Positions 19,198 through 27,932 of a stretch of DNA of 64,000 nt are shown here, in pieces. Within the stretch, counting starts at the first letter, position 1. Every line of letters starts with the position of its first letter. The translations under genes and the position numbers were made by a program. Source of the stretch: an uncultured Bacteroides sp. (lineage in GTDB: Bacteria; Bacteroidota; Bacteroidia; Bacteroidales; Bacteroidaceae); the NCBI GenBank assembly GCA_900551445.1, contig URWA01000010.1:30563-94562 (forward strand). The letters run 5' to 3'. A model generated the notes under the pieces. It worked only from the letters and a program-made list of their open reading frames with translations. It made no database searches and was not told where the DNA came from.

Positions 19198-20157
19198 ATG
19201 ACAATGGAAAAAAGCAACAGGACCGCACCCTTAAAAGTGGTGCTTCGAAAACACGGTTACCTGCTGTTCTCCGGCAGCAGGGCCGGCGAGGAGGCCCTCA
19301 AGAGATATCTCCAGCGTGCCGCTGACAGGTACTTCGAACCGCATGCTCATGACGGGGCGTTGGAGATCTATGAGTACTCCGGGCGGCGCAGGGAGCTGAT
19401 GCCCCATATCAACGGTGGCGGACATGGCATGTCCTGCCGGGAAGGAACGGGAAAGGCGGAATACATTCCACGGGAGGCCCTTCCCGCCGGGTTTGCCGAG
19501 AGCCTCGAGCCAAGGCTCTACCACGCGATGAACCCGACAGCCGACGAATACCGGGGACTATTCTCTAAAGTGAGGGGATACACAGGCTTCGAACTCTCTT
19601 CCAGGGGAGAGAACGAGGATATATACCGCCTGCTATCGATCAGGGAACGCGGCTACATGAATATCCATGACCGGCCGTTCACCTATTACAGGGAGCTACT
19701 TCCCCTGGCCGAACGGTTCGAAGAGGTGACGCAGGTGAAAGCTGCGGAGCTGTTTGACCCGCAGGCTTTCAGGGAGCTTTCATCCCAGATAAGGAAAAAG
19801 GCGGACGATATCCTTCGCCGGGACTTTGACGTAAGGGGACACCGGTCGCTGGAGAAATACCTCGGCAATCCCGACACCGCCCTGCTTGTGGGAAACGTGA
19901 GGCTGGAGAACGAGCAGTTCAGGGTACTCTCCGAAGGCCACGCCCTGTACCTGCCGGAGAATGACCGCCCCGCCTCACGGCACCTGCTCTACTGCATGGC
20001 GGATTTTACACGGAACAAATTGCTGGTATCCGGTGAACCGTTCCCTATCAGGACCTACCGGGTAAAGGACGGTATCCGTCATCCGGCAGGGCAGCGTGAG
20101 GAGGCATCAGAGAAAAGGAAAAGGGCCGGACGGAAACCTTCCGGCAGAAAATTATAA
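19198..20157 (+). CDS. Unknown protein, paralog array member 3
   Basis: A 319-residue member of the same family as its neighbours. Block 1 is HGYLLFSGSRAGEEALKRYL with ADRYFEP and GALEIYEY (about residues 16-62). Block 2 is AMNPTADEYRGLFSKVRGY with DIYRLLSI (about 108-146). Block 3 is DFDVRGHRSLEKYLGNPD (about 210-227), then LSEGHALYLPEN. The tail is strongly basic (GRKPSGRKL). The start may be the ATG at 19198 or the second Met two codons later. It is separated by only 12 and 17 bases from its neighbours. Confidence 0.7.
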   Translation: MTMEKSNRTAPLKVVLRKHGYLLFSGSRAGEEALKRYLQRAADRYFEPHAHDGALEIYEYSGRRRELMPHINGGGHGMSCREGTGKAEYIPREALPAGFAESLEPRLYHAMNPTADEYRGLFSKVRGYTGFELSSRGENEDIYRLLSIRERGYMNIHDRPFTYYRELLPLAERFEEVTQVKAAELFDPQAFRELSSQIRKKADDILRRDFDVRGHRSLEKYLGNPDTALLVGNVRLENEQFRVLSEGHALYLPENDRPASRHLLYCMADFTRNKLLVSGEPFPIRTYRVKDGIRHPAGQREEASEKRKRAGRKPSGRKL

Positions 20158-20174
20158 ATTAAAACAGTACCACC

Positions 20175-21275
20175 ATGTATATTGGATTCATATTGAACGG
20201 CAGGAACGAGCTGGAATACTGCCGGATGCTGTCTTCTGACGTAAATGACCTGGACCGCCGGTTCGGGGAGTTCTGTTTCAGTCAGGTCAGAGGACAGCTG
20301 AAAGGGGCCTACCTGCCCGAGGAAAGGATCTACTGCATCGAGGCCGCCGGTGAAGATGGCAACCAGGTGGAATCCCTTGTGCGGAATATAATTGACAGAG
20401 GTGCATGGCCCTCCGACGACTACCAGAGGCTGCGGGATATCGGATTTGTCCATGAAACGGCCGACTCCTACAGGAGGACCGACAGCCGGGACTTTATTGT
20501 CGGCGAGCTTGAACGGACACTCCACAACGGGAGGGCGGGCAGGCTGCTGGAAGCCTACCACGACTTCCACCGGATCCGCGAGAAGGATACCGGCAACCGT
20601 GTGCTCACGGCTATACAGACCGGACAAGGCGTGCTGCTCTTCGATGACACAGGCCGGGGACTGGAGCGGGCAGAGAGCTATCTCCAGTATAATGCGGACA
20701 ACTTCTTCAGTCCGATACACCGGAATACCGACAAACTGGGCGTCTATTATTTCAGTACGGACAACGCAAGGCTGGTGGAAAAGGCGCGGGAGTGCGGCAG
20801 GATGTTCACCTCTGATGACCGGTGCCGTTTCATCCCTGCCAAGGCGGAATTCCTCCGGTCGGACATCCTGCGGGGATGCAAGCCCGCCGTGGAGTGCGAC
20901 ATGTTCCCCGACCTCGCCCGATACCGGGAGATGCTGAAGACATTCAAGCTTAGGGAAAGTGAGCCCGCCTTCAACATCGGCATACTGGACAGGTTGTGCA
21001 GGACGGGAAATCTTGACGAGATGCCGGAAAACAGAAACTTCAGGCATTTCTGCAGCTTTTCCTCCCTGCACTTGCAGATGAACCATTCCTTCCTCTCCTT
21101 ACAGGCGGACACGCTGCTCGGGAGCTCCATGAGACAAGCCGTCAGCGATACGGCACGGCGCATCCTGCAGAACGAATACGACGTGCGGGGATATGAATTG
21201 CCCACCCCGGATACGAGGCGCAGACGGGAAAAGAAACCGGAAAAGACAGGTAAAAAAACTAAAATAGGAAGATAA
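20175..21275 (+). CDS. Unknown protein, paralog array member 4
   Basis: A 366-residue member. The first 140 residues hold an additional domain shared with member 5 (RNIIDRGAWPSDDYQRLRDI region). Block 1 follows at about 150-195 (GQGVLLFDDTGRGLERAESY, ADNFFSP, LGVYYFST). Block 3 (EYDVRGYELP) is at the extreme C-terminus, so the tail seen in members 1-3 is absent; the protein ends in a lysine-rich stretch. Its stop is one base before the ATG of member 5, which suggests translational coupling. Confidence 0.68.
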   Translation: MYIGFILNGRNELEYCRMLSSDVNDLDRRFGEFCFSQVRGQLKGAYLPEERIYCIEAAGEDGNQVESLVRNIIDRGAWPSDDYQRLRDIGFVHETADSYRRTDSRDFIVGELERTLHNGRAGRLLEAYHDFHRIREKDTGNRVLTAIQTGQGVLLFDDTGRGLERAESYLQYNADNFFSPIHRNTDKLGVYYFSTDNARLVEKARECGRMFTSDDRCRFIPAKAEFLRSDILRGCKPAVECDMFPDLARYREMLKTFKLRESEPAFNIGILDRLCRTGNLDEMPENRNFRHFCSFSSLHLQMNHSFLSLQADTLLGSSMRQAVSDTARRILQNEYDVRGYELPTPDTRRRREKKPEKTGKKTKIGR

Positions 21276-21276
21276 T

Positions 21277-22488
21277 ATGGCCTCGTGGTTGGAAAAGCTG
21301 GGACTGCAAAGAACGCGTCCCCCAAAAGAAGAGCTGAAGGACTTCTGTCTGGAACTGTGTCCGGACAACCGGATAGCCTCCTTCATGATAACGGACCATA
21401 CGCCCCGGAGCGGGAATCCCTTCATCCGGTTCGTCAAAGAAGCGGCCCGTAAAGCCGTACTTGAGGAAGCCAGGGGCGTCCCTGACAACCTGCTGCTCTT
21501 CTATGCCGGCATCCGGAAAGAGGAGCTGCCTCCTTCCAACGGACTGCTGGAGAAGGAACCCAGGCAGGCATGGCGTTTTATCATCGAAAACGGCGGGATC
21601 ACGGACGGCAACTCCGTCCCGCTGAGACGGGCCGCCTATCTGGAGGCACACGGTGTGGAAACGGACCGCAGGAATCTGGAGGGGCTGGAACACTCGCCAG
21701 GCTACAAAGACTTCGTGGCACACGAGACCGCACGGGAGCGCATCCTTCAAGGAAAGAACGCCCGGTTCCTCGTGACCGCCGTAAAGACAGACCAGGGTGT
21801 CAGGGTGTTCAACAGGGGGCTGCACGGCCCGCGCCACCTACGCGAATACCTGCAGGAAATAGCCGACAATTTCTACTCATCCTGTGGAAAGAGACCGGGG
21901 ACATTGTCCATATTCCGCATCGAGACCTCGTCAAAACGGCTGATGGAGATGTCCCGGCAACCCGGAAGATGTTTCCCCGCCTCCCAGCCCGGACTGGAAG
22001 TGTTCGGGAATTACCGTCCGGTAGCCTCCTTCGAGCTGTCACCCACGGCGGCCAACCTCGACAGGTTCATTACGGCCGGCTCCCTGGAACTTTCCAGACG
22101 CAATCTGGATATCATGACCCTGCAGGACATCGCAGAAAAAGGATACGCCCACCTGACGCTGGAGGAACCGTTCCGCTACAGGAGGGAGTTCGCCCCCGTG
22201 GAAAAAGAACTCGGAAGGCTATCCAGGGAAAAGGAGCTCCATCCGGACTTTCCTCTCGTGGAGAGGATGGCGGAACTCCGAGAGACTTCCAGGAAGATCG
22301 CCGCCGCCCTGTTAGTAAGGGAGGGAGTCCGAACAGGGATGCCACGGTCAGAAACGAGGTATGCCGACAGGATATCACGCATGCTGGGGAGTCCGGCGGA
22401 TACCCTCAGGGGATCCGATACCGGCAAAAAGAGAAAACAACCTTCTTCCAAACGGAAACATGCCGCAGGAAGACAAGTAAAACTGTAA
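21277..22488 (+). CDS. Unknown protein, paralog array member 5
   Basis: A 403-residue member. The N-terminal part (RFIIENGGITDGNSVPLRRA) parallels member 4. Block 1 is DQGVRVFNRGLHGPRHLREY with ADNFYSS and LSIFRIET (about residues 170-210). A block-2 equivalent is FELSPTAANLDRFITAG (about 252). Block 3 is eroded (REGVRTGMPRSETRYADRI). The C-terminus is basic, as in the other members. It is the most diverged of the five. No catalytic motif is visible. Confidence 0.66.
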   Translation: MASWLEKLGLQRTRPPKEELKDFCLELCPDNRIASFMITDHTPRSGNPFIRFVKEAARKAVLEEARGVPDNLLLFYAGIRKEELPPSNGLLEKEPRQAWRFIIENGGITDGNSVPLRRAAYLEAHGVETDRRNLEGLEHSPGYKDFVAHETARERILQGKNARFLVTAVKTDQGVRVFNRGLHGPRHLREYLQEIADNFYSSCGKRPGTLSIFRIETSSKRLMEMSRQPGRCFPASQPGLEVFGNYRPVASFELSPTAANLDRFITAGSLELSRRNLDIMTLQDIAEKGYAHLTLEEPFRYRREFAPVEKELGRLSREKELHPDFPLVERMAELRETSRKIAAALLVREGVRTGMPRSETRYADRISRMLGSPADTLRGSDTGKKRKQPSSKRKHAAGRQVKL

Positions 22489-22501
22489 ATTGTAAACATA
22501 T

Positions 22502-23386
22502 ATGGCAACCAACAAACCACTCACCCCGGAAGAGGCCGTCGACATGAGCCGCCGCGCTGTCGGCCGGCGGGCATTGATGCGAACACTGAGGGACATTTTC
22601 TCGTACCGTAACCCGCTACGGCAGTTCATGGACGCCTACCGTTTCAACGTCATCCGCTGGAGCGCATCCAATCTCAGGGAACCGACACTCGGAAAACGCG
22701 TCAGGCTGTTCCTCGGCACCAGAAACCCGCTACGGATTCTCCGCGACAACTTCCGGCAGAACCGCGCGGACCTGACAGCGGACTGGGAAAGGGCGGTCAT
22801 CGGCCGTATCAACCTCTCGCTGGAAGAGCTGGGGAGCATCCCACTGCATTCCAGACCGCGTGACCTTGCCAAAAGGCTGGATCGTGTCGGAAGGATGATA
22901 AACCGGATGACCGGCTATGAGCATTGTCCCAGCCTGCTCACAGAGAAGCTGCTGCTCTCCACCTACAGGTATATATTCATGGCTCCCCATGACAGGCGGT
23001 TCAGTGCCCTCTGTCCGGACGGAATCTGCGGGATGCTGCGGCAGAACGGTGTGCCGCCGGAGAGCCTGTATTACCAGAATTACGAAAGCCTGCTGCAAGG
23101 AAGGGAGACGGTCATCTACGAGTTCGCCTCTGGCGGGAAAGGGCAACAATATCTGCGTCCTCTGGAACACGTGAGGCTGGATGCCGGCCCGGGAGGGTAT
23201 GACATGCTTCCCGCCCGTCGGCCCGACGGCCCGAAGGACCCTTCCGTTTCCCAAGGGGCGGAAGAGGCCGTACCGCTCTCCGAAAAGATGGAAAAAAACG
23301 GGAGGAATATCGCAAGGGAGAAGAGAACGGTCCAGAACACAAAAGTCAAAAATACAAAAGCCAAAAACAAAGGCATAAGAATGTAA
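22502..23386 (+). CDS. Unknown basic protein
   Basis: A 294-residue very basic protein, not recognised. The N-terminal part contains a loose internal repeat: SYRNPLRQFMDAYRFN at about residue 37 and GTRNPLRILRDNFRQN at about 75, both with the RNPLR core. The C-terminal 50 residues are almost all Lys, Arg, Glu and Asn (KNTKVKNTKAKNKGIRM) and probably disordered. A nucleic-acid-binding role would fit the charge. It closes the paralog operon and precedes the topoisomerase by 30 bases. Confidence 0.62.
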   Translation: MATNKPLTPEEAVDMSRRAVGRRALMRTLRDIFSYRNPLRQFMDAYRFNVIRWSASNLREPTLGKRVRLFLGTRNPLRILRDNFRQNRADLTADWERAVIGRINLSLEELGSIPLHSRPRDLAKRLDRVGRMINRMTGYEHCPSLLTEKLLLSTYRYIFMAPHDRRFSALCPDGICGMLRQNGVPPESLYYQNYESLLQGRETVIYEFASGGKGQQYLRPLEHVRLDAGPGGYDMLPARRPDGPKDPSVSQGAEEAVPLSEKMEKNGRNIAREKRTVQNTKVKNTKAKNKGIRM

Positions 23387-23416
23387 TTAATTATTTACCT
23401 GATAAAAACAAAAATT

Positions 23417-25489
23417 ATGAGAATCGTACTTACAGACAAGCCAGCCATGGCAAGGAGCATCGCCTCCGTACTGGGCGCCAACGAAAAGGCGGAAGGATAT
23501 CTTTACGGTAACGGGTATGCCGTCACATGAACTTACGGCCACCTGCTGGCACAGGCACCGCCGTCCGCTTACGGGCCCGCCCGTGTGGAACGGCAGGCGC
23601 TTCCCCTTATTCCGGTCCCGTTCCGCCTCGTTGTCAGACAAGTCAGGACGGAGGAAGGGTATGTCACCGACCCGCTAGCCACCCAGCAGCTGGGAGTGCT
23701 CCGCGGGTTGCTCGAAAACGCCGAGGGGGTGGTCATAGCCACGGACGCGGGACGCGAAGGAGAATTGGTCAGCCGGTATCTCCTGGACTACCTCGGTTAC
23801 CGCAAACCGGCCCTGCGCCTGTGGATATCCTCCTTAACGGAAAAGGCCATCCTGAATGGATTCAAAAATCTGAGAGAGGACGGTGACTTCGACAACCTCG
23901 CCCTGGCGGCGAGGGCACGCAGGGAAGCGGACTGGATACTGGGCGTGAACGCGAGCATCGCCCTGGGGATAGTCGCCGGCATGAGCAACCACTCGCTCGG
24001 ACGGGTGCAGACACCCACGCTGGCACTGGTCTGCCGCCGTTATCTTGAGAACAGGGATTTTGTGCCCGTGAACTGTTACCATCTGCAGACCGGAGTCTGC
24101 AAGGACGGGCAGAAAGTTCTTTTCACATGTCCTCTCCAGTATGAAAGAAAAGAGGATGCGGAAAAAGCCCGGTCCAGACTGGAGGGCGAAAGCCGCTGTA
24201 CGGTCCTTGCCGTGAAAAAGAAAGAGAATATGGAGGATCCGCCTCTGCCGCATGATCTGACCGGCCTGCAACAGGAGGCTAATACACGTCTAGGCATGGC
24301 AGCCGGACAGACCCTCGCCGTCGTCCAAAGGCTATACGAAAGAGGATACGTCTCATATCCGAGAACCGGATGCTGCCACATTCCGGAAGATATCTTCGAA
24401 CAGGCGCCCACGCTCGTCGCCTCCCTTAAAGGACATCCCCGGTTCGGAAGGCACGCAGAAAGGCTGCTCGAAAAAGGACTGAACCCTCATGCGGTGGACG
24501 GGAACAGCGTAACGGAACACCATGCCCTTCTTATCACGGGAGAGGTGCCCGAAGGACTCTCCCCGGACGAGCAGAACATCTACTCCTTGATCGCCGGGAG
24601 GATGCTGGAAGCATTTTCCGAAGGATGTGTCAGGGAGATCGTACGTGTCAGGGTCGATTACGGAGGAATGGAATTTGAGGCCGAAACCTCATGTGTGAAG
24701 TATCCGGGATGGCGGGACATTTATAACGGACCGGACATGGCAGAAGAAGGCAAATCCCTGCCGCAGTTCCATCAGGGAGAGATACTGGCGGTATTGGAAA
24801 CAGAAATACTGGAAGACTGTACAAAGCCGCAGTCTCCATTCACGGAAGCCGAACTACTGGCCGCCATGGAAAACGCCGGCAGCACGGCGGACAGTGAAAA
24901 CAAAAAGAAAAGAATGGAGAAGTGTGGACTCGGGACGCCGGGCACCCGTGCAGGAATCATCGACCTGCTGGTGGCCCGCCGATACGTAGAGCGTATCGGA
25001 AACCGTCTCATCCCGACGGAGAAGGGGCTTGAGATATACGGCATCGTAGGAGACAAACTGATCGCCGATGCGGCTATGACGGCCGCCTGGGAAGAAGCGC
25101 TACGTGAAATCGAGGAAGGAAGACTTAGTGCCGGGAAGTTCATGAAAGGGATACATGAGTATGCACGGAAGATCGTATCCGAACTGCTCGCCCTGCAAGT
25201 CAGGAACCCGAGTGTGACAAAGTGTACCTGCCCGAAATGTAGAACAGGAACAGTGACATTCTACGACAGGGTGGCCAAATGCGGAGATCCCGACTGCGCG
25301 TTCCATCTTCCGCGCATGTTCAACGGACGGACGATGACAGACGAAGATATGACACGGCTGATGGCAGGGGAAGCTACCCCCTTCCTGAAATTCACCACCA
25401 AGGCGGGAAAACCCTATGAGGCGTCGCTCAGAATGGATGAGAATTACAAGGTGGAGCTTACATTCAAGGACAGAAGACCTGAAGGATAG
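23417..25489 (+). pseudogene. topB: Type IA DNA topoisomerase (TopB-like), one in-frame UGA
   Basis: A type IA topoisomerase III, of the kind carried by many conjugative elements. From ATG 23417 the Toprim domain begins with MRIVLTDKPAMARSIASVLG. A UGA at 23528-23530 follows GNGYAVT; relatives read VTW-x-x-GHL here, so the stop sits on a conserved Trp codon. Downstream the frame is open to 25489: ATDAGREGELVSRYLLDYLG (acidic Toprim motif), GRVQTPTLALVCRRY, the active-site region VSYPRTGCCHIPEDI with the catalytic Tyr, and a C-terminal zinc-ribbon-like end (CTCPKCRTGTVTFY, CGDPDCAF). Length (690 residues) is normal. If the UGA terminates translation, only a Toprim-less protein from an internal start could be made. 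Confidence 0.85.
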
Positions 25490-25666
25490 CGGACTGACAG
25501 CATCCCGCATAGCTGTAACTTAGGTGGTAAACGTCGTTTTGGCAGGATTCGTTTCCGGTCAGTTTCCAGAAGAAAGGGGCGGGATTTCCCTTGAAGATCC
25601 TAGGTCCGGCCTATATGGTAGGAAATAAATAAGGGACAAGCCCGTCCATCATACCGAAGCGGAACA

Positions 25667-25706
25667 GGCTGCCAACAAAGGGTATAGCGGTTTACGGCAG
25701 CCTTTT
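25667..25706 (+). terminator. Probable terminator after topB
   Basis: GGCTGCC (25667-25673) pairs with GGCAGCC (25696-25702) around a 22-base loop and is followed by TTTT. It lies in the 325-base gap between topB and the HTH genes, just before iteron site B. I recognise no gene in the rest of this gap. Confidence 0.5.
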
Positions 25707-25728
25707 GGGAAAAACGACCGGCCATTGG

Positions 25729-25753
25729 TGACAATACATGACTATGCATGACA
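25729..25753 (+). promoter_or_regulatory. Three TGAC(A/T) iterons at exact 10-bp spacing (site B)
   Basis: TGACA, TGACT and TGACA start at 25729, 25739 and 25749. The core CATGACTAT and the flanking GGTGACAA are shared with site A at 15735. A TATCTTG stretch resembling a -7 box lies about 30 bases on, before the two HTH genes. This is the position where an excision-gene promoter is controlled in CTnDOT-type elements. Confidence 0.65.
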
Positions 25754-25814
25754 CAAAAAAGAAATGATTTCATCTTCAGTATCTTGCATCTGAATTTATT
25801 AAAAACATTAAATT

Positions 25815-26102
25815 ATGGAAATAACGATTATGGAAACAAGTGCTTATCTGGAATTAAAACGACAGCTTAGCACACTGTCTGTACAAATGGAAGAATTCAA
25901 TCGAAAAACTGCCCCGCCGTCTCCGGATAAATGGATTGACGCGCAAGAGGTGTGTCAGGCTCTGGGTATCTCAAAGAGATGCCTTCAGGCACATCGGAAC
26001 AGGGGATTGATTCCCTGCTCCCATATCGGTGGAAAATATTTCTACCGTGAAGCGGACATACAGAAAATACTGGAAGAAGGTTTAATAAGAAACAGAAAAT
26101 AA
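25815..26102 (+). CDS. Excisionase-like helix-turn-helix protein 1
   Basis: A 95-residue DNA-binding protein with a MerR/excisionase-type winged helix (HTH_17). WIDAQEVCQALGISKRCLQA is the recognition helix pair, followed by HRNRGLIPCSHIGGKYFYRE, the wing, and ADIQKILEEG. A coiled N-terminal segment precedes it. A second in-frame Met (25830) may be the real start. It is followed after three bases by a second protein of the same type, and the integrase gene lies convergently beyond. This is the usual place for the small directionality factors of Bacteroides conjugative elements. Confidence 0.8.
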   Translation: MEITIMETSAYLELKRQLSTLSVQMEEFNRKTAPPSPDKWIDAQEVCQALGISKRCLQAHRNRGLIPCSHIGGKYFYREADIQKILEEGLIRNRK

Positions 26103-26105
26103 CAG

Positions 26106-26417
26106 ATGGCAGAAATCATTACCAAAGATTCGGAAGAGTTTAAGGAAATCACCGGATGGATTAAGAGAACCGGAAGAGCACTGGAAAAAGCAACGGCACG
26201 AATACGCCCGGGCATAGCCGATGAACATTATCTCTCAGGGGAGGAAGTCTGTGAGAAACTGCATATCTCCAAAAGGACACTGCAGGCCCTCAGAGACGAG
26301 AAAGCAATTCCTTATACCTCCGTCACCGCGGCGGGAGGTAAATTGCTCTATCCGGAAAGCGGATTGTACGAGGTTCTAAAAAAGAATTACAAGGATTTCA
26401 GAAAGTATATAAGATAA
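26106..26417 (+). CDS. Excisionase-like helix-turn-helix protein 2
   Basis: A 103-residue relative of the preceding protein. The winged helix is HYLSGEEVCEKLHISKRTLQ followed by ALRDEKAIPYTSV and GGKLLYPESGLYEVLKKN. The two genes are three bases apart and look like an old duplication, comparable to the paired Xis2c/Xis2d factors of CTnDOT. They likely steer the integrase towards excision. A strong bidirectional terminator follows 19 bases after the stop. Confidence 0.8.
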   Translation: MAEIITKDSEEFKEITGWIKRTGRALEKATARIRPGIADEHYLSGEEVCEKLHISKRTLQALRDEKAIPYTSVTAAGGKLLYPESGLYEVLKKNYKDFRKYIR

Positions 26418-26436
26418 ATGACGTATACTTTACATG

Positions 26437-26476
26437 AAAAAACTCCTTCGGTCCAAAGTCGCTGAAGGAGTTTTTT
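26437..26476. terminator. Bidirectional terminator between the HTH genes and integrase
   Basis: AAAAAACTCCTTC (26437-26449) and GAAGGAGTTTTTT (26464-26476) form a perfect 13-bp stem with a 14-base loop and U-runs on both strands. It separates the convergent HTH operon and the integrase gene. Confidence 0.85.
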
Positions 26477-26493
26477 CATACCTGGTGGTTTCT

Positions 26494-27723
26494 TTAGTTG
26501 GTAAGCCGGTATACGTCACCGATCTTCATACACAGCTTGTCCGTGTCTTCACCGACTTTCGGATTGATCAGCTCGGCATAAATCTGGGTAGAAAGGATGG
26601 ATTTGTGTCCCAATACTTTCTGCAGGGTTTCCAGCGGCATCCCTTTTAAAATGGCCAGAACGGCAAAAGTGTGACGCCCGATGTGCGGGGTTATCTCGGT
26701 CGAGCAGCCGCACTTTTGAGTCAGAACCCTCAGACTGGATACCATAGTCTGGTATTCGCCTACGGGAAACACCTTGTCAGGCGAACTTTTCTTTTTATTC
26801 TCACCCTTATACCTCTCGACCAGTTCGATGGCGATAGGCAGCAGCTTCACCACATAGGACACACCGGTTTTTATACGGTTGCCCATCAGCCATGTACCAC
26901 CCTCGGAATCCGTATGGATATTCTTATACGTGATCTCTTTCAGATCCGCATACGCCAGACCAGTGAAACACATGAACAGGAACATGTCACGGATGGCACG
27001 CTGGCGCTTATAATTCAACTTGACATGGATGACTCTTTGTAAGTCCTCCTCGGTGAGGAAGGAACGCCGCTTGTATTCGGGCAGGCAGTCGAAACCGATG
27101 AACGGATGAAGCTTTATCCAGCCTCTTTCTTGGGCGGTATACATCAGCCATTTTAGGGTGTTGACCCGGCAGAAAGCCGTCGAGCTAGCCAAAGCGCATG
27201 TCCCCAGCATCCAGTTGTAATAGTCCTCGATGAACTTCTTGTCAAGGTCAGCGATGGCTATATCCTCGATACGCCTCTTCTCTTTGAGGAAAAGCAGTAG
27301 ATTGTTGTAGTCTGCCACCAGCCCGCGATAGGTACTTGCCGCCTTTTCCTTGCCCACCTTTTCCTTGTAAGAGGCAAGCTCCTCCCTAAACAGCCCCATA
27401 AGGGTGTGATAACTATCTCCAAAACCAAGATAGCGATTATAGACACTTTTGGCAGTCACCAGACTGTCATGGTCACAGATATACTGGTAATGTCTTGTTA
27501 TCTGGGCCTTGATATGGTCAAGCTTCTGGTTCAACCGTCTGGCCTCGTCGGATTTCCCCTTCGCTCTATTGGCTTTAGCATCCCATAATGCCAGTGAAAC
27601 CTCTAGCTTACAACTGAAGCAGGCGGTAGTCCTATTGATGGTTATACGTCCCATGATGGGAACCCTACCATCTTTCAACGATTGGTTCTTGGTGTAAAAC
27701 AACACGGAAAATGTACTTCTCAT
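26494..27723 (-). CDS. int: Tyrosine recombinase (element integrase)
   Basis: A 409-residue site-specific tyrosine recombinase that integrates and excises the element. The start at 27723 (MRSTFSVLFYTKNQSLKDG) matches the family; the open frame above it is not integrase-like. Residues about 1-100 form the arm-binding domain, about 110-200 the SAM-like core-binding domain, and about 215-400 the catalytic domain. Visible catalytic positions are HIGRHTFA (H and R of box II) and LGHKSILSTQIYAE (H and the nucleophilic Tyr). The box I Arg is replaced (CFTGLAYADL), as in many Bacteroides integrases of the CTnDOT group. The frame is intact, unlike the mob and replication genes of the same element. Confidence 0.9.
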   Translation of the reverse strand: MRSTFSVLFYTKNQSLKDGRVPIMGRITINRTTACFSCKLEVSLALWDAKANRAKGKSDEARRLNQKLDHIKAQITRHYQYICDHDSLVTAKSVYNRYLGFGDSYHTLMGLFREELASYKEKVGKEKAASTYRGLVADYNNLLLFLKEKRRIEDIAIADLDKKFIEDYYNWMLGTCALASSTAFCRVNTLKWLMYTAQERGWIKLHPFIGFDCLPEYKRRSFLTEEDLQRVIHVKLNYKRQRAIRDMFLFMCFTGLAYADLKEITYKNIHTDSEGGTWLMGNRIKTGVSYVVKLLPIAIELVERYKGENKKKSSPDKVFPVGEYQTMVSSLRVLTQKCGCSTEITPHIGRHTFAVLAILKGMPLETLQKVLGHKSILSTQIYAELINPKVGEDTDKLCMKIGDVYRLTN

Positions 27724-27842
27724 AAACTCGCTTCTTTTAGTTACAAAATTAATAAATATCGAGCTTTTTGAAGTTATGAAAAGCAACGCAATATATTGAA
27801 AAAATAACCGTTTAAAATCCATGAAATACCTGTATTTGCAAG

Positions 27843-27860
27843 GTAACGGATAAGTAACGG
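27843..27860. repeat. Two direct GTAACGG repeats upstream of int
   Basis: GTAACGG occurs at 27843-27849 and again at 27854-27860, 11 bases apart, in the space between the integrase start and the next gene. Short direct repeats here may be integrase arm-type sites near the right end of the element. GTATTTGC at 27832-27839 resembles the GTAnnTTTGC core used by CTnDOT integrases but lacks two bases. This is suggestive only. Confidence 0.35.
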
Positions 27861-27932
27861 AAGTCGCAGCAAAACATCTCCCATAATGCTCGCTTTCTCT
27901 ACCATCAACCAACAATAAAAAAATGATAACTA

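Noticed and set aside
20079..21086. Long minus-strand open frame opposite paralog member 4
   Set aside because: It is a shadow frame in GC-rich sequence; the plus-strand gene fits the operon and shares sequence blocks with its neighbours.
5941..25489. Selenocysteine as the explanation for the UGA codons
   Set aside because: I saw no SECIS-like hairpin after the UGA codons, and the affected families (mobilization proteins, primase, topoisomerase) are not selenoproteins.
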